The notes below the pieces were generated by a model. It searched no databases and was not told the DNA's origin. It saw nothing but the letters and a program-made list of their open reading frames with translations. A program made the translations under genes and the position numbers. From Roseovarius sp. UBA6217 (GTDB lineage: Bacteria > Pseudomonadota > Alphaproteobacteria > Rhodobacterales > Rhodobacteraceae), in contig DISF01000097.1 of the NCBI GenBank assembly GCA_002421985.1, forward strand, positions 9,613 through 21,060: a stretch of 11,448 nt of DNA, written 5' to 3'. Positions 1 to 5,003 of this stretch are shown piece after piece. Numbering within the stretch: the first letter of the stretch is position 1; the number at the start of each line of letters is the position of its first letter.

Positions 1-38
1 GTGCCATAGGCGTCGAAAATGCAGGTGGTGATGGGCAT
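1..38 (-). CDS. Haloacid dehalogenase, type II (N-terminal fragment, runs off window)
   Basis: The last codon starts visible on the minus strand read MPITTCIFDAYGT, starting at ATG 38-36 and continuing out of the window. The DxYGT signature is motif I of the HAD superfamily as found in type II (S)-2-haloacid dehalogenases, where the first Asp is the nucleophile that displaces the halide from 2-haloalkanoates. A good ribosome binding site (AGGAG, 49-45) lies 6 nt before the ATG, which supports the start. Only 13 residues are visible, so the subfamily (dehalogenase versus another HAD hydrolase) rests on the motif alone. The gene is divergent from the toxin-antitoxin pair to the right and shares its upstream region. 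Confidence 0.72.
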   Translation of the reverse strand, partial: MPITTCIFDAYG

Positions 39-81
39 CGGTATCTCCTCGGATCGGTCGCGCAAAGACTGTCACGGATGC

Positions 82-113
82 GGGGCAGGGGGAAGGGGGC
101 AGGGGAATAGGGG
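82..113 (+). other. G-tract cluster with G-quadruplex potential
   Basis: Five runs of four or five G (82-85, 88-92, 95-99, 102-105, 110-113) are separated by loops of only 2, 2, 2 and 4 nt (CA, AA, CA, AATA). This fits the classical four-tract intramolecular G-quadruplex rule with one tract to spare. It sits on the + strand between the divergent dehalogenase and ccdA-like genes, upstream of both predicted starts. The motif is seen directly. Folding and any effect on transcription are inference. Confidence 0.5.
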
Positions 114-151
114 CGGCACCTGTGGGCAGGGTCGCAGCGCGGCAGCGCGGC

Positions 152-179
152 TTGTGTGGTGCAGGATGTGTAGTATAGT
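152..179 (+). promoter_or_regulatory. Putative promoter of the toxin-antitoxin pair
   Basis: TTGTGT at 152-157 and TATAGT at 174-179 are spaced by 16 nt and resemble sigma-70 -35 and -10 boxes. Transcription would start about 23 nt before the antitoxin ATG at 210. The -10 box lies inside a 24-bp inverted repeat, as expected for an autoregulated toxin-antitoxin promoter. Confidence 0.45.
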
Positions 180-189
180 GACGACACAT
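166..189. promoter_or_regulatory. Inverted repeat, candidate autorepressor operator
   Basis: ATGTGT (166-171) and ACACAT (184-189) are perfect 6-bp inverted arms separated by 12 nt that contain the predicted -10 box. Antitoxins of type II systems commonly repress their own promoter by binding such a palindrome. The repeat is seen in the sequence; binding by the adjacent antitoxin is inferred. Confidence 0.45.
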
Positions 190-209
190 CTGCTGCACAG
201 GAGCGCCTC

Positions 210-455
210 ATGGGTACCCCGTTGAATATCCGCGACATCGGTGACGCGCGCAAAGCGGCGCTGGAGGCAGAGGCGCGGGCGCGAGGCATGTCGATTGCCG
301 ATGTCGTGCGCGAATGGATCGACGCGGGCATCGCCCGCACGCGGGCTGAGCGCGCGCGGGCGCAATGGCTGTCCTCGGCGCGTGCGGGGCTTGAAGACGA
401 GGCCGCGCATCTGGCGCGCCACGGGCCGAGCCTTGCCCGGTTCCGGCGGGTTTGA
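210..455 (+). CDS. CcdA-like type II antitoxin
   Basis: This 81-aa protein has an N-terminal part (about residues 3-42) that fits a ribbon-helix-helix DNA-binding fold: a short strand TPLNIRDI followed by helices around RKAALEAEARARG and SIADVVREWIDAG. The C-terminal part contains a conserved Trp (W53) and ends GPSLARFRRV, like the toxin-neutralising tails of CcdA-family antitoxins. It should bind and neutralise the downstream CcdB-like toxin and repress the operon. The start is ATG 210, with AGGAG at 199-203 six nt upstream. The stop (TGA 453-455) overlaps the start of the toxin frame, implying translational coupling. The family call comes from the tail pattern plus the CcdB-like partner. 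A FitA/VapB-type N-terminus is a possible alternative reading. Confidence 0.72.
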   Translation: MGTPLNIRDIGDARKAALEAEARARGMSIADVVREWIDAGIARTRAERARAQWLSSARAGLEDEAAHLARHGPSLARFRRV

Positions 456-766
456 GCGCGGGCAGGGCCGTGCAGGGGGCCATCCACCGGCTGCGGGGCG
501 GCGGCGAGCTTGTCTGCCGGGTTCAGACCGATCTGGGGGTCGAGACGCCCTATATTCTTTGCGCGCCGGTTGTCGCCCGCGAGGCCTGGGGGGCGCTGGT
601 GCCGAAGCTGCATATCGCTTTTGCCTTCGGGGGCGCGCCGCATGTCATCGTGATGTCGCAGATGGTCGCCCTTCCGGGGGCGGAGATCGGGGCCGTGGTC
701 GGGGATGCCTCTGGCTGGCGCGACGAGATCGTTGCCGCGATAGATCTGCTGGTGTCGGGGTTTTGA
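452..766 (+). CDS. CcdB-like toxin (gyrase-poison family), Trp motif absent
   Basis: The frame encodes up to 104 aa, close to the 101 aa of F-plasmid CcdB. The core VCRVQTDLGVETPYILCAPV corresponds to the CcdB strand region (VQSD...VIPL). The end EIVAAIDLLVSGF corresponds to the C-terminal helix that in CcdB carries Trp99-Gly100-Ile101, the residues that poison DNA gyrase. Here the last three residues are Ser-Gly-Phe, so the key Trp is replaced while Gly is kept. The start is uncertain: TTG 452 overlaps the antitoxin stop (TTGA), while GTG 470 gives 98 aa and is an equally reasonable start. Either would be translationally coupled to the antitoxin. The family assignment is fairly firm. Gyrase as target is only inferred, and loss of the Trp may mean altered or weak toxicity. 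Confidence 0.7.
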   Translation: MSAGRAVQGAIHRLRGGGELVCRVQTDLGVETPYILCAPVVAREAWGALVPKLHIAFAFGGAPHVIVMSQMVALPGAEIGAVVGDASGWRDEIVAAIDLLVSGF

Positions 767-783
767 CGGCTGCGGCGAGGTGT

Positions 784-812
784 TTGCGACTCCCGCGCGG
801 GGCGATTATGCT
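784..812 (+). promoter_or_regulatory. Putative promoter upstream of the FKBP remnant
   Basis: TTGCGA (784-789) and TATGCT (807-812) are separated by 17 nt and resemble a sigma-70 promoter. The self-complementary CCCGCGCGGG (792-801) sits in the spacer. This promoter would transcribe the truncated FKBP frame that starts at 886. Matches to consensus are only 4/6 in each box. Confidence 0.35.
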
Positions 813-885
813 GTGGTCATCAACCAAGCACCCGCGCGGCAGACGCGGCCTTGCAAACCCACCCTCCCACATATTGGAACATGGC

Positions 886-1014
886 ATGACCCAGGTCAAA
901 GAGGGCGATGCCGTCCGTATTCACCATACCGGCACGCGCGCGCCGGGCCTTGCCCGGCGCGCTGCGTTCTGGCGATTGCCGATATCGTTTCCCGTCATCC
1001 CCGCGATGCGTTAG
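886..1014 (+). pseudogene. Truncated FKBP-type peptidyl-prolyl isomerase (N-terminal remnant)
   Basis: Starting at ATG 886 the frame reads MTQVKEGDAVRIHHTGT for 17 codons (to 936). This is the typical N-terminus of short bacterial FKBP-type prolyl isomerases (VKxGDxVRIHYTGT). The sequence then changes abruptly, at the edge of a perfect hairpin (938-962), into an arginine/alanine-rich stretch without FKBP features, and stops at TAG 1012-1014. The next motifs an FKBP needs (the LxDGxxFDSS region, the VIPG loop and the rest of the barrel) are absent from the window. It is therefore read as the 5' remnant of a deleted gene, still preceded by a promoter-like sequence. The N-terminal match is seen by eye; the deletion scenario is inferred. 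Confidence 0.55.
938..962. repeat. Perfect 11-bp stem-loop at the FKBP truncation point
   Basis: GCGCGCCGGGC (938-948) and GCCCGGCGCGC (952-962) are perfectly complementary around a CTT loop. The hairpin is very stable on paper and begins one nucleotide after the last FKBP-like codon. It is followed by TGCGTTCT, not a clean T-run, so it is not a textbook Rho-independent terminator. It could be a REP-like palindrome that mediated the deletion. Confidence 0.65.
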
Positions 1015-1051
1015 GCTTGAGCAAAACCCGCCAGCCCCGGAGGCCCTGCCC

Positions 1052-1660
1052 GTGACGACGAGTGAGAATATCCTGACCCGCATCCGCGAATTGCAAGAGG
1101 AATTCGAGGCGGATCTTGCCCGCCGCCGCGCCGCGTTCCGATACGGGATCGAGGACGGGCGGGTGGTGTTCGAGGCGGAGATGCGCCGCCGTCACCGCGA
1201 GATGCGGGTGCGGCTTTTGACCTTTCTGCGGCGCGCGCGGCCCATGACGATCCTCACCGCGCCGGTGATTTACTCGATGATCGTGCCCTTCGTGCTGCTT
1301 GATCTCTTCGTGTCGCTCTATCAGGCGGTGTGCTTTCCCGTCTATGGGATCGACAAGGTGCGGCGCGCCGATTTCATCCGCATCGACCGCCATCACCTTG
1401 CCTATCTCAACGCGCTGCAAAAGCTCAACTGCGTCTATTGCGGCTATTGCAACGGGCTCATCGGCTATGTGCAGGAGATCGCAGGCCGGACAGAGGCCTA
1501 TTGGTGCCCGATCAAACACGCCGCGCGAGTGGGCGCGCACCACGCCTATTACGCGCAATTCGTCGATTACGGCGATGCCGAGGGTTTCGAGCCGGGGCTT
1601 CAGGCCGCGCGCCGCCGGATCACAAGGCCGGGGCTGTCGGGGATCGCGCCGGAGGACTAG
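1052..1660 (+). CDS. Conserved-looking membrane protein with CxxCxxC and WCPIKHA motifs, function unknown
   Basis: This is a 202-aa protein from GTG 1052, chosen because GGAGG (1039-1043) lies 8 nt upstream. An ATG at 908 in the same frame would overlap the FKBP remnant and adds an uninformative arginine-rich extension. Residues 1-60 form a charged, probably coiled helix. Residues about 66-92 are hydrophobic (two short spans or one long one). A cytosolic-looking part follows with C127-x2-C130-x2-C133 and then W151-C152-P-I-K-H156. The four cysteines plus His could bind a metal or an Fe-S cluster, but no known cofactor domain is recognised. The protein reads like a uniform, codon-biased, genuine gene. 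Its stop codon TAG lies within the terminal repeat of a downstream palindromic element. No function is assigned. Confidence 0.82.
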   Translation: MTTSENILTRIRELQEEFEADLARRRAAFRYGIEDGRVVFEAEMRRRHREMRVRLLTFLRRARPMTILTAPVIYSMIVPFVLLDLFVSLYQAVCFPVYGIDKVRRADFIRIDRHHLAYLNALQKLNCVYCGYCNGLIGYVQEIAGRTEAYWCPIKHAARVGAHHAYYAQFVDYGDAEGFEPGLQAARRRITRPGLSGIAPED

Positions 1661-1763
1661 AGCATGTTGCGCAAAAGTGGGAACCGGTTTTGCGCAGAAA
1701 AACATGCGACCACAAAAGGTTAGAGTGGGTCGCGTGAATGCAAATGAACGCGACACGCTCTAA
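1658..1763. repeat. Palindromic double-hairpin intergenic element (RIME/MITE-like)
   Basis: The element is bounded by near-perfect inverted ends: TAGAGCATGT (1658-1667) against ACACGCTCTA (1753-1762), 9 of 10 matching. It holds two hairpins. Hairpin one has GCATGT (1662-1667)/ACATGC (1702-1707) enclosing TGCGCAAAA (1668-1676)/TTTTGCGCA (1688-1696). Hairpin two has TTAGAG (1720-1725)/CTCTAA (1758-1763) enclosing GTCGCGT (1729-1735)/ACGCGAC (1748-1754). The core GCGCAAAAGTGGGAACCGGT resembles dispersed palindromic intergenic repeats of alphaproteobacteria (RIME-type). It lies between convergent genes and can serve both as a bidirectional terminator. The stop codon of the upstream gene is part of the left end. 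Copy number elsewhere in the genome is unknown from this window. Confidence 0.75.
1720..1763 (-). terminator. Probable irr terminator, provided by the repeat
   Basis: On the minus strand, 7 nt after the irr stop, a 13-bp interrupted stem begins (6 bp, a 3x3 internal loop, 7 bp). It is followed at once by CCTTTTG. This is a reasonable though not strong Rho-independent terminator, built from the right half of the palindromic element. Confidence 0.45.
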
Positions 1764-1770
1764 GGCGGGC

Positions 1771-2193
1771 TCAGCCCTTGCTGCGGCGCAGACGGATCAC
1801 CACGTCAACAGAGGTGATCTCGGCCCCGTCGGGGGCCTTTGGCAGGCGGGTGGTTTCAAGCTCGTCGGCGGGGGCGTCGCTTAGCCGGTTCTCGTCTTCC
1901 CAGAAGAAATGCGGGTGATCGTGGGTGTTGGTGTCGAAATAGCTTTTGGAGCCGTCCACCGTCACCTCCTGCAACAGGCCCGCATCGCAGAACGCCTTGA
2001 GCGTGTTGTAGACGGTGGCGAGCGACACGCTTTCGCCCGCGTCCTGCGCGGCGGCGAAGAGGCTTTCGGCGGTGACATGGCGGTGGTGCCCGTCGCCATG
2101 AAGAAGCCGCGCCAGCGCCACGCGCTGACGTGTGGGCCGAAGCCCGACCTGCCCAAGCCAATCAACTGCCGTGCTGTTGTGGGTATCCATCAT
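1771..2193 (-). CDS. irr: Irr, Fur-family iron response transcriptional regulator
   Basis: This is a 140-aa member of the Fur superfamily. Residues 17-85 form the winged-helix DNA-binding domain (GLRPTRQRVALARLL, then SVSLATVYNTLKAFCDAGLL and GSKSYFDTNT). H91-x-H93-x-H95 (HDHPHFF) lies in the dimerisation/metal or haem-binding region. The Fur zinc CxxC pairs are absent and the GCPWHD haem-regulatory motif of Bradyrhizobium Irr is missing, as in the short Irr forms of Rhodobacterales. Irr in alphaproteobacteria senses haem status and represses or activates iron genes under iron limitation. The start is ATG 2193 (followed by a second ATG at 2190), with AAGG at 2205-2202 eight nt upstream; a TTG at 2220 overlaps the predicted promoter and is rejected. 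It is divergent from fabA. Confidence 0.93.
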   Translation of the reverse strand: MMDTHNSTAVDWLGQVGLRPTRQRVALARLLHGDGHHRHVTAESLFAAAQDAGESVSLATVYNTLKAFCDAGLLQEVTVDGSKSYFDTNTHDHPHFFWEDENRLSDAPADELETTRLPKAPDGAEITSVDVVIRLRRSKG

Positions 2194-2218
2194 GCGCCAG
2201 ACCTTTTTCCTGGCTGTC

Positions 2219-2248
2219 AATATAGGGTTTTCGTCCCCCCGATTTCAA
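2219..2248 (-). promoter_or_regulatory. Putative irr promoter
   Basis: On the minus strand TTGAAA (2248-2243) and TATATT (2224-2219) are separated by 18 nt, a good sigma-70-like pair. The -10 box is about 25 nt upstream of the irr ATG. No inverted TTCTAAA-type iron control element was seen next to it. Confidence 0.5.
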
Positions 2249-2269
2249 ACAAAAACCGCTTTGACGTGG

Positions 2270-2302
2270 CCGCGCCGGCCGGTGCCGGGCCGGAAGGCGC
2301 GG
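2270..2302. repeat. GC-rich inverted repeat in the irr-fabA intergenic region
   Basis: CCGCGCC (2270-2276) and GGCGCGG (2296-2302) are perfect inverted arms. An alternative inner stem is CCGGCC (2275-2280)/GGCCGG (2288-2293). The structure lies between the predicted irr promoter and the fabA promoter region. Regulatory use is unproven. Confidence 0.4.
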
Positions 2303-2315
2303 AGATGCAGCAGGG

Positions 2316-2344
2316 TTGCAACATTATTTCACGCGGTGATATGG
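2316..2344 (+). promoter_or_regulatory. Weak candidate fabA promoter
   Basis: TTGCAA (2316-2321) lies 17 nt before ATATGG (2339-2344). The -35 box is acceptable and the -10 box is poor, so the position is tentative. It would give a leader of about 40 nt. Confidence 0.28.
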
Positions 2345-2387
2345 GATGCAGGACCTCTCCCGCCCGCATGTGAAAGGGATTGCCGCA

Positions 2388-2897
2388 ATGGCCAAATATC
2401 CGCGCAGCTTTGATCGTGACGACCTGTTGAAATGCGCAAGGGGAGAGCTTTTCGGCCCCGGCAACGCGCAACTGCCCGCGCCGCCGATGCTGATGATGGA
2501 CCGCATCACCGATATTTCCGGCGATGGCGGCACGCATGGCAAGGGCCATGTGGTGGCCGAATTCGACATCCGCCCCGATCTGTGGTTTTTCGAGTGCCAC
2601 TTTCCCGGAAACCCGATCATGCCCGGCTGTCTTGGCCTTGACGGGCTGTGGCAGTTGGCCGGCTTCAACCTTGGCTGGCGCGGCTGGAAGGGGCGCGGCT
2701 ATGCGCTGGGCGTGGGCGAGGTCAAGCTGACCGGCATGGTGCGCCCGGATCGCCGGATGCTTACCTACCGGGTGGATTTCACCAAGGCGGTGCAGACCCG
2801 GCGGCTCACGATGGGGGTGGCCGATGGCCTCGTCGAGGCCGATGGCGAGGTGATCTATCAGGTGCGCGACATGAAGGTGGCGCTGAGCGAGGGTTGA
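2388..2897 (+). CDS. fabA: FabA, 3-hydroxydecanoyl-ACP dehydratase/isomerase
   Basis: The 169-aa protein (E. coli FabA has 171-172) dehydrates 3-hydroxydecanoyl-ACP and isomerises trans-2- to cis-3-decenoyl-ACP. This is the branch point to unsaturated fatty acids in the cytosolic type II fatty acid synthase. The hot-dog fold signature [20 protein letters not shown] carries the catalytic His71 and Asp85, followed by [10 protein letters not shown] as in E. coli. The start is ATG 2388 with AAGGGA at 2374-2379 eight nt upstream; the upstream in-frame ATG at 2346 has no such site. fabB, the elongating partner often found just downstream, is not here: about 300 bp without a clear gene and a convergent nitroreductase follow. 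Identification is firm. Confidence 0.96.
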   Translation: MAKYPRSFDRDDLLKCARGELFGPGNAQLPAPPMLMMDRITDISGDGGTHGKGHVVAEFDIRPDLWFFECHFPGNPIMPGCLGLDGLWQLAGFNLGWRGWKGRGYALGVGEVKLTGMVRPDRRMLTYRVDFTKAVQTRRLTMGVADGLVEADGEVIYQVRDMKVALSEG

Positions 2898-2934
2898 GCG
2901 CGGCGGGAGGGGGGCGGTTCTGGCCTGTTGCTGA

Positions 2935-3046
2935 CGTTGAAGTATTCCCCCGCGCGGAATCGAGGCGCGCTTGCGCGCCGCCGCGCGAGCGCCCCCCGGG
3001 CGGGCGCTTTTGCAACGAATACCCCCTTACAATCGTTCAAGTATTC
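2935..3046. repeat. Direct 13-mer repeat flanking palindromic DNA
   Basis: CGTTGAAGTATTC (2935-2947) and CGTTCAAGTATTC (3034-3046) are direct repeats with a single mismatch. An inverted half copy, GAATAC (3017-3022), lies between them. The repeats frame a run of hairpins: GGCGCG-CTTG-CGCGCC (2964-2979) and the terminator at 2988-3011. The arrangement looks like one of the GC-rich intergenic repeat families of Rhodobacterales; this is an impression from memory, not a search. Confidence 0.45.
2988..3011 (+). terminator. Rho-independent terminator downstream of fabA
   Basis: AGCGCCC (2988-2994) pairs with GGGCGCT (3002-3008) around a 7-nt loop. The right arm runs directly into a TTTT tract (3008-3011). 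It lies about 90 nt beyond the fabA stop, on the fabA strand. A further hairpin (2964-2979) precedes it. Confidence 0.6.
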
Positions 3047-3203
3047 GGCACCATAAATCGCCTCCCACAGCCGTTGCAGCGCCCACCCGCGGTCGGGCGC
3101 GCGCGCGGCTTATCGCATCATATCGAACGTCTCCTCCAGGCCAGTCACGGCCCCTCCCACGCCTGCATCCCGCCCCCTCGATCAACCGCCTTGAAAAATC
3201 AAC
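3047..3203. other. Intergenic DNA with a protein-like but broken minus-strand frame
   Basis: No intact gene is visible between the fabA terminator and the nitroreductase stop. On the minus strand one frame reads AVTGLEETFDMMR up to TAA at 3112-3110. The same frame then continues past the stop with WALQRLWEAIYGAEYLN down to about 3036. Both stretches look protein-like, but there is no start codon with a ribosome binding site and the frame is interrupted. It may be a decayed gene end, or intergenic repeat DNA that happens to read well. No clear terminator for the nitroreductase was found here. Confidence 0.35.
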
Positions 3204-3884
3204 CTACCCGCGCAGGTCGCACACCTCATCCAGCGCCGCCCGCGTGGTGCGAAAGCTGTTTGCCGGATGCTCTGGATCGGGCCAGCCGAACGGGATGGCG
3301 CACAGGATCAGCCGCCGCTCGGGCAGGGCGAAATGCGCGCGGATGAAGGGCGCATAGGCTGCCACGGATGCCTGCGCGATGCTGCCCACGCCCAGGGCCG
3401 TCGCCGCCAGCATGAAGGCGGTGACAAAGCCGCCGGTATCCATCGCCCCATAAGGCCCAAGCGCGGCCTCGGAATGGACGATGGCCACATGCGGCGCGCC
3501 GAACAGGCGGAAATTCTCCATGCGCTGCTCTGCGCGGGCGGCGCGATCCTCGCGCGCGATGCCCACCGCCTCGTAGAGTTGCAGCCCGCATTCGCGCCGC
3601 CGCGCGCCATATGCGCCGGGATAGCCCTCGGGCCAGGGCAGATCGGGTGCGGGGGTGCCGTTGGCCACCTCTGCGAGCAGCGCCTCGCGGAACCGCGCGG
3701 TTTCCTCTCCGCGCGTCACCAGCACCTGCCAGGGCTGCGCGTTGCACCAGGACGGCGCGCGCCCCGCCGCGCGCACGATCCGAGCGATCACCTCGTCAGG
3801 CACCGGGCCGGGCCGGAAGGCGCGGCAGGACTGGCGCGCCGCAAGGATCCGCTCCAGCGCGTCGATGTCGATATCTGTCTGCAT
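3204..3884 (-). CDS. Nitroreductase family FMN-dependent oxidoreductase
   Basis: This 226-aa protein is of the NfnB/PnbA-like nitroreductase group. These are cytosolic flavoenzymes that reduce nitro groups, quinones or enones with NAD(P)H as dimers sharing two FMN. The N-terminal ARQSCRAF (R17, S19, R21) contacts the FMN phosphate/ribityl chain. APSWCNAQPW (43-52) matches the SxxNxQPW FMN-binding loop, and the C-terminal region has GVGSIAQASVAAYA. The start is ATG 3884, with AGGGAGGG just upstream. TGATG shows a 1-nt overlap with the stop of the zinc-ribbon gene, so it is the last, translationally coupled gene of the envelope operon. The physiological substrate is unknown. A redox role linked to toxic-anion or electrophile stress would fit but is inferred. 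Confidence 0.9.
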   Translation of the reverse strand: MQTDIDIDALERILAARQSCRAFRPGPVPDEVIARIVRAAGRAPSWCNAQPWQVLVTRGEETARFREALLAEVANGTPAPDLPWPEGYPGAYGARRRECGLQLYEAVGIAREDRAARAEQRMENFRLFGAPHVAIVHSEAALGPYGAMDTGGFVTAFMLAATALGVGSIAQASVAAYAPFIRAHFALPERRLILCAIPFGWPDPEHPANSFRTTRAALDEVCDLRG

Positions 3885-4999
3885 CAGAACCCTCCCTGTT
3901 CCAAGGCCACGAGGTAGCCGATACCGCCCGCCAGCGCCAGCCCCAGAGCCACCGCCACCGCGATCTTCCAAGCCGACCAGGGCCGCTCGCCCTGCACGCG
4001 GCCCGTGCGTGCATTGACCACGAAGCGATAGGTCTCGCCGCGATACTTGTAGGCGGCAAGCCAGACCGGCAACAGGATATGCTTGAAGGTGACATTGCTC
4101 ATCTCGGTGTCAATATCATGGATGCGCTGCCGGTCGCCACCGATATCAAAGCGCACATCGCGGGCGATCACCGCCTCCATCTTCGTGCGCGCCTGCGCAA
4201 ACCCCTGTTCGAGATCGACGGTATAGCCCTCGGCGCGGAACCCGGCGAGGTATTCGGGCGCGTAAGGCTCCAGCGCCGACAGATCCCACGGCTCCAGCGC
4301 GTCGGTAAAGCGTTTGGGCAGCGAGGTCGAGGCCAGCACCAGCACATCGTCGAAGAACCGCGCGACCCGGCCCGACACGGCGTGCCAGCGGACCTTGGCC
4401 ACCTGCACGGTCTGGCGCTTGCCATCGCGCATCACGGTGCGGCTTTCGTAGTAAACTGTGCCGCGCTCGCCGCGATAATGCGATCTGGTGTCGGCATCGA
4501 AGGTCCAGTAAGGGACGTAGATGCCTTCCATCTTGCGGCCCTTTCTTGCGTAATCCTGTAGGCCGTTCGGAGCAAACCAGAGACGGCCCAGCCAATCGGT
4601 CATCGTCTTGCGCGCTTGGGATTCGTCCAGCGCGAAGGGCAAGAGCGCGCGCGGCTTGATCTGGCGGTGCGTGCCGGTATCGGTGACCACCGGAGAGGCG
4701 CAGAACGGGCAAAGGGTGGCGTGGGTATCCGCGCCAAGCTCGACCTGCGCGCCGCAGCTTGTGCAGGTGGTGGTGCGGGTCTCCTCCATCTCCTGCGCGG
4801 GAAGCTGGTCGCGCAGTGCTGCCGCGAAATCAAGCTCGCGGATGCCGCCCTGCCACGGCCCGCCGCTCCCGATCTCGGCGACATCGCCGCAGTGATCGCA
4901 GATCAGGCGGTTTGTGCCCGGATCAAAGCGGTAATCCGCGCCGCAGCTTTGACACGGAAAGCGGTGCTCGGTTGGGGCAGGGGGCGGCGTGTCGCGCAT
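3884..4999 (-). CDS. Double zinc-ribbon, C-terminally membrane-anchored protein (YdjG-like)
   Basis: The protein has 371 aa. The N-terminus holds two zinc ribbons: C16-x2-C19 with C34-x2-C37 (FPCQSCG...CDHCG), and C79-x2-C82 with C97-x2-C100 (CTSCG...CPFC). A large soluble domain follows that contains EGIYVPYWTFDADTRSHYRG, typical of this family, which is often mislabelled as a primosomal helicase or TFIIB-type protein. One transmembrane span (about 345-366) lies near the C-terminus. The architecture resembles B. subtilis YdjG, which works with an SPFH partner in a PspA-related membrane-stress complex. The start is ATG 4999, 4 nt after the SPFH stop (GTGAGCCG spacing). An upstream in-frame start at 5104 would sit inside the SPFH gene. 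A scaffold role at the membrane is inferred. Confidence 0.85.
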   Translation of the reverse strand: MRDTPPPAPTEHRFPCQSCGADYRFDPGTNRLICDHCGDVAEIGSGGPWQGGIRELDFAAALRDQLPAQEMEETRTTTCTSCGAQVELGADTHATLCPFCASPVVTDTGTHRQIKPRALLPFALDESQARKTMTDWLGRLWFAPNGLQDYARKGRKMEGIYVPYWTFDADTRSHYRGERGTVYYESRTVMRDGKRQTVQVAKVRWHAVSGRVARFFDDVLVLASTSLPKRFTDALEPWDLSALEPYAPEYLAGFRAEGYTVDLEQGFAQARTKMEAVIARDVRFDIGGDRQRIHDIDTEMSNVTFKHILLPVWLAAYKYRGETYRFVVNARTGRVQGERPWSAWKIAVAVALGLALAGGIGYLVALEQGGF

Positions 5000-5003
5000 C
5001 GGC

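Noticed and set aside
241..885. Plus-strand frame running through the toxin-antitoxin genes into the FKBP remnant
   Set aside because: Before 886 it is out of frame with the CcdA/CcdB-like genes and is Arg/Gly-rich noise; only the part from ATG 886 resembles a protein family.
995..1756. 253-codon minus-strand frame opposite the cysteine membrane protein
   Set aside because: It covers the palindromic repeat and an antisense copy of a gene with a better start, motif content and hydrophobic segments.
2194..2220. TTG start for irr giving nine extra residues
   Set aside because: The TTG overlaps the predicted -10 box and has no Shine-Dalgarno site, while ATG 2193 has AAGG 8 nt upstream and matches the usual Irr length.
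2225..2387. Iron control element (Irr box) or riboswitch between irr and fabA
   Set aside because: No inverted TTTAGAA-type box or recognisable riboswitch core is visible; only a GC-rich inverted repeat is present.
3611..4561. Long plus-strand frame opposite the nitroreductase and zinc-ribbon genes
   Set aside because: It spans two well-supported genes on the other strand and has low-complexity Arg/Ala composition with no recognisable family.
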